A stretch of 64,000 nt of DNA, taken from positions 39,249,515-39,313,514 of the forward strand of contig CM055110.1 in assembly GCA_029204225.1 (NCBI GenBank), written 5' to 3'. How positions within the stretch are numbered: position 1 is the stretch's first letter; every line of letters starts with the position of its first letter. The translations under genes were made by a program, and so were the position numbers. This document shows, one piece after another, positions 60,600 to 64,000 of this stretch. Origin of the DNA: Diphasiastrum complanatum. Taxonomy: Eukaryota; Streptophyta; Lycopodiopsida; Lycopodiales; Lycopodiaceae. A model generated the notes under the pieces. The model was not told the origin of the DNA, did not search any database, and worked only from the letters and a program-made list of their open reading frames with translations.

Positions 60600-61523
60600 A
60601 TAAATCAAAAGATAGATTCAAAACTTTCCATCCAACATAAAGTAGAGTAGGTGAAGATGAGTATCAAACCTAATAAATCTAGCCCTCTTGAGTCCATAAC
60701 AAACCTTAATAAGCTCACCAATGAGATCTCCCTTGCCTTGAAGAAATTGCCTTTTGATTTGCTCCATGTAGTCTTCTCCAGCCAACCTTTTGCCATCTCG
60801 ATCATGAGTCATCGAATTTCAACTTAGACTTATCTTTCTTTTTGACAAAAGAGGAAGTTCCTTGACCTTGTCCTTTTGACCACTTGCCTTTGCCTTTGCC
60901 CTTGAACTTGTCTTTGATGAACATAGCCTCCTCTTCGTAATGAGATGTTGATGTAGTTCCACCTCCTCTTTATTGAAGCTTATACTCCTCATTCACCAAG
61001 ATCTCTTGCAAATCCACAATACTTGGCAAAGTCTTTTGAATAGCAAAACTTTGAACAAGATTAGCATGATCATCCAACAAGCCATTAAGTATAACTTGAA
61101 CAAGTTCTACCTCCTTAGTGCTTCCATCAAGACATGTTAACTCATCATTGAATGCTTTAACCCTCAAAACAAAAGCATGATACTCTCTTCCTTCTTTTGC
61201 TTAGAGTCAACACTCTAGATGTAGACTTGGATTCATAAAGCTTCTTCAAAGATTTCCAAGCCTCCAAAGATGATGTGCACTTACCAATCTCCTTGAGAAG
61301 TTCATTGGTAACATTTATCTTAATCATGTGTAGAGCCCTTTTGGCCCTTTTATCATACCTCATTTGATCTTGTTGAGTTGCTGGTCTCTCCTCCAAACCT
61401 ACAACAATATCCAAAACATCATTCTTCTCAAGAAGTGATTCCATTCTAGGCTTTCCACAATGAGTAGTTACTTGAGGTAAGCCTATCATTGCCTTCCAAC
61501 ATGAATCCACCACTTGTAGCCAT
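60600..61523 (-). pseudogene. Copia-4 Gag fused to an RT fragment by internal deletion
   Basis: Gag begins MATSGGFMLEGNDRLTSSNY (ATG 61523), shifts frame near 61440, and continues (RMESLLEK, LLKEIGKCTSSLEAWKSLKK, LVQVILNGLLDDHANLVQSF). After a Lys/Gly-rich tail near 60850 the sequence jumps to an RT piece (YMEQIKRQFLQGKGDL, VCYGLKRARFI). Zinc knuckle, protease and integrase are gone. The Gag is a close relative of the Copia-1 Gag. Confidence 0.85.
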
Positions 61524-63650
61524 GTTGCAATGACCTGATCTTCTTCTTTCAATATGTTCCAATGCCCAAAGCACTCTCTTGAATGTCAAGAAATGAACTC
61601 AAGAAGAAAGCTATGGAACTTTTCAAATCTCTTCTAGCACTTCTAACTAGAAAATCAACACATAGAATAGTGAAATTTTGATTTGCCACTTCCTAAGATC
61701 GAAACACACTCAAATGAAATTCAATAATTGCACAAACTAGAGATTCAATCAAAATTAGGGTTTTGACGAAATCACAAAAAATTAAACATCTCAAATTCTA
61801 CATGCAATTTCTAAAAACTTGATATACCATCTTGTAGCCTCCAATGAGACCTCATATTTCAATTCAAAATTTTATTTTGAATTCAGTAATAAGCAATCGT
61901 TTCAAGTTTAAAGTTTTTGAATATTTTTTATTTGAATATTCCATGTCAGGTACAAGCCCAATGTCAAAAACTCGGGTGGTGTGCAGCTTTGCAATGAAAT
62001 AGAATACATAACCATCAGTTATTATTCTCTGGACGACAAAAATGCTATGCTATATTATAACACCAAGTTGACAAATCCTGGAAACTGTCACAAAAAAACT
62101 CAAAAATCCTATGACGGAGTCCGTGGCTTGTCCCTACCAAAAGCCACCGTAATTGATTAATCATCTAATTGATATTTTTTCTCACCCAACTGATTGGGTT
62201 TTAGATTTATTTTTTTTGATACAAGAATTTTAATTTAAAAAGCTTTTAAAATCCAAACAAAAAAATTCAAAAATTTGGTTTTAAATAAACAAAATAAAGT
62301 TTTTAACTTATTCTAGTGGTTGTGTCATAACGATTTTACTTTAAATAAAATTATTATCTGATATATGCTAATTTGTAGTTATTAATCTTAATCTATTAAT
62401 AAAAATTTTTGTTAGCATGATTAAAATTCTAGCAAAATATGATATTTTTTTTAGTATTACAATATATATTTTTTTAAGCATTTTAAATATTGACATTTAA
62501 AAAAAATTAAAAAAAATGGGTCTCCATGTCATTTCATGTTAACCACTACACCATAGTTTCAAGACATTTACATTTTTTGAGTTATTAATTACCTTGCATC
62601 CAATCTCAATCAAAGACATTTTAATTCTAAAAATTCACATATTTATTGTATGCAAATTACAATCATTACGGTAAGGTGTTTGTGGTATACCACAATGTTT
62701 TTGTTTTTTATTATATCATCTAAAAAGGATGAAACATCTTGTGCTTTTGTAATGATCATGGCTTTACATCATATGCATGAGGTAATAAATTTGACTGCTT
62801 GTGATTTGCTTGAGTCTAACACATGTGTGACATCTATGCTATGATTTCACCTTCTCTACAACTTCCAACATGAATTTGAAGATGATTGGCATTTGAAAAA
62901 GTGAGATCACAACATTGGCGATGAGGCACCTGCAACATGCAAAATCAAGCATCATAAAAGGCTATGTTAGTAATTGGCAATTTGATGGGGCTTACTAAAA
63001 TATAGGTTAAATCTATGCCATTAGATTCTTAGGGAGGGAGCAAATTTCAACATCTTTTTAACAATGAACATATTGTCTTATATGCATCAAATGACATTAA
63101 AATATTTGTAGTACTTTTTGGTTATTTGAGGGTAATTCATGTGCTTAATATCCATATATCGTTCTTGTGCCCTTGACTAGAAGTTAGCATCAACATTTGT
63201 AGGATGACACAATTGTTGATAATAAACTTTTAAATAACATATGAATAGGAGAAATAAGAAGACAAAAGAAACTTACATACAACACTAGCATCTTAGCATA
63301 TCAAAATAAAAAGGTGGTAAGAACTTGGATCCCATCGCACTCATGCAAAGCAAAGCTCCTGAGGATGAATCAAGCATAGGCTTTATGCACCGAGTGCCCA
63401 TCCAACGGTCCAAGTTAAGTGAGGGAGTACCACATGAGCGAGAAATTGTTAATGACACTCTTGTCACTTAAAGTGGAACATTGATAGACACTTGACTTTT
63501 AATGCTTCTGTGTGACCTAGCAAAGAACTTCAAATCAACTCTACACATGAACAAACAAGTTGTTGATGTTTTTTAAGATTACTTAGCATTGTGAGTTGGA
63601 AGCTACTCTAATTCTCTCAAGTGGATACCAAGCATTACGAGTTTTCTTAC
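61524..63650. other. AT-rich intergenic sequence, possible intron near the right end
   Basis: 61524-61900 resembles a Copia-4 leader, but no primer site or LTR was found. 61930-62640 is very AT-rich. The right part may be an intron of the minus-strand gene entering from the right edge. No exon could be placed with confidence. Confidence 0.4.
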
Positions 63651-64000
63651 CTTGAACCAGGTGGTGCTAGCTTTCTCTTTCAAAACTAGAATTGAGTCCA
63701 AAGTAGTTGGAGAAGCCGTCTCCCAAATGCAATTGTTTGTCATTGCCTTTGCTCTTTTATACATTGTTGTGCTGTGATGATCCCCTCCATGTTCTACACT
63801 TTCTAGATAGAAGCGAATTGGGTGCAGGCAAGGGTCGTCGGGCAAAGGGCGTGTTCTAAAGTTGAATTCTATATGATCAGGTGAACCTTTCCAAGTAGCA
63901 AATGTTCTCATTGGATTTTGAAGCTCTCTTGAGGGCAGGATCCCCCTATACACTTGTACTGCATATCCCCAAGATACAGACATTGACCAACTTCGCTTTT
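63651..64000 (-). CDS. Partial exon of an unrecognised minus-strand gene
   Basis: The frame runs open from the window edge to a consensus splice donor, AAG|GTAAGA, with the exon ending at 63651. The peptide contains RTFATWKGSPDHIEFNF, RPLPDDPCLHPIRFYLESVE and a Thr-rich continuation to TTWFK. It has normal protein-like composition and no low complexity. I do not recognise the family. The first visible Met is at 63983, but the exon may extend beyond the window. The next exon to the left is not certain. Confidence 0.5.

Overview
The window is nuclear DNA of a vascular land plant with a large, repeat-rich genome. The evidence is two plant-type intron-bearing genes, many Ty3/gypsy and Ty1/copia LTR elements in several decay states, plant tRNA-primed primer binding sites (initiator Met and Asp), and long (GA/CT)n tracts. 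A homosporous fern or another large-genome plant would fit, but the lineage cannot be fixed from the sequence alone.

Layout. 1-4146: a minus-strand Copia element (left LTR cut by the window edge) with one open gag-protease-integrase-tail frame and no reverse transcriptase. 4147-10619: no gene; a duplicated block ending in CT repeats, a GC-rich cluster of strong hairpins and paired G-boxes (7396-8165), and GA microsatellites. 10620-12402: a four-exon 2-oxoglutarate/Fe(II) dioxygenase (minus). 12896-20041: a nearly full-length Gypsy chromovirus with 98% identical LTRs, disabled mainly by CAG-to-TAG stops. 20215-25660: a Copia LTR fragment, a scrambled tRNA-Asp-primed Gypsy, and the 5' end of another Copia. 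26770-41175: an eight-exon CDK-like Ser/Thr kinase (minus, 804 aa predicted) with an N-myristoylation-type start. Its 8.9-kb fourth intron holds a non-autonomous Gypsy element inserted into a minisatellite, and its third intron holds an older Gypsy remnant.

42300-64000 is a graveyard of Copia and Gypsy pieces. Inside it are two copies of an intron-bearing sequence I do not recognise. The first (47557 to about 50900) ends in a Ulp1/C48-type protease-like domain. The second (51705-53117) is truncated. Both start with the same 14 bases, exactly where two different retroelement remnants stop, which suggests a mobile or repeatedly captured module. The right edge holds part of an unrecognised exon with a perfect splice donor (63651-64000, minus).

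The two host genes show no functional link to each other. The retroelements document nested insertion, internal deletion with frame retention, and methylation-type mutation.
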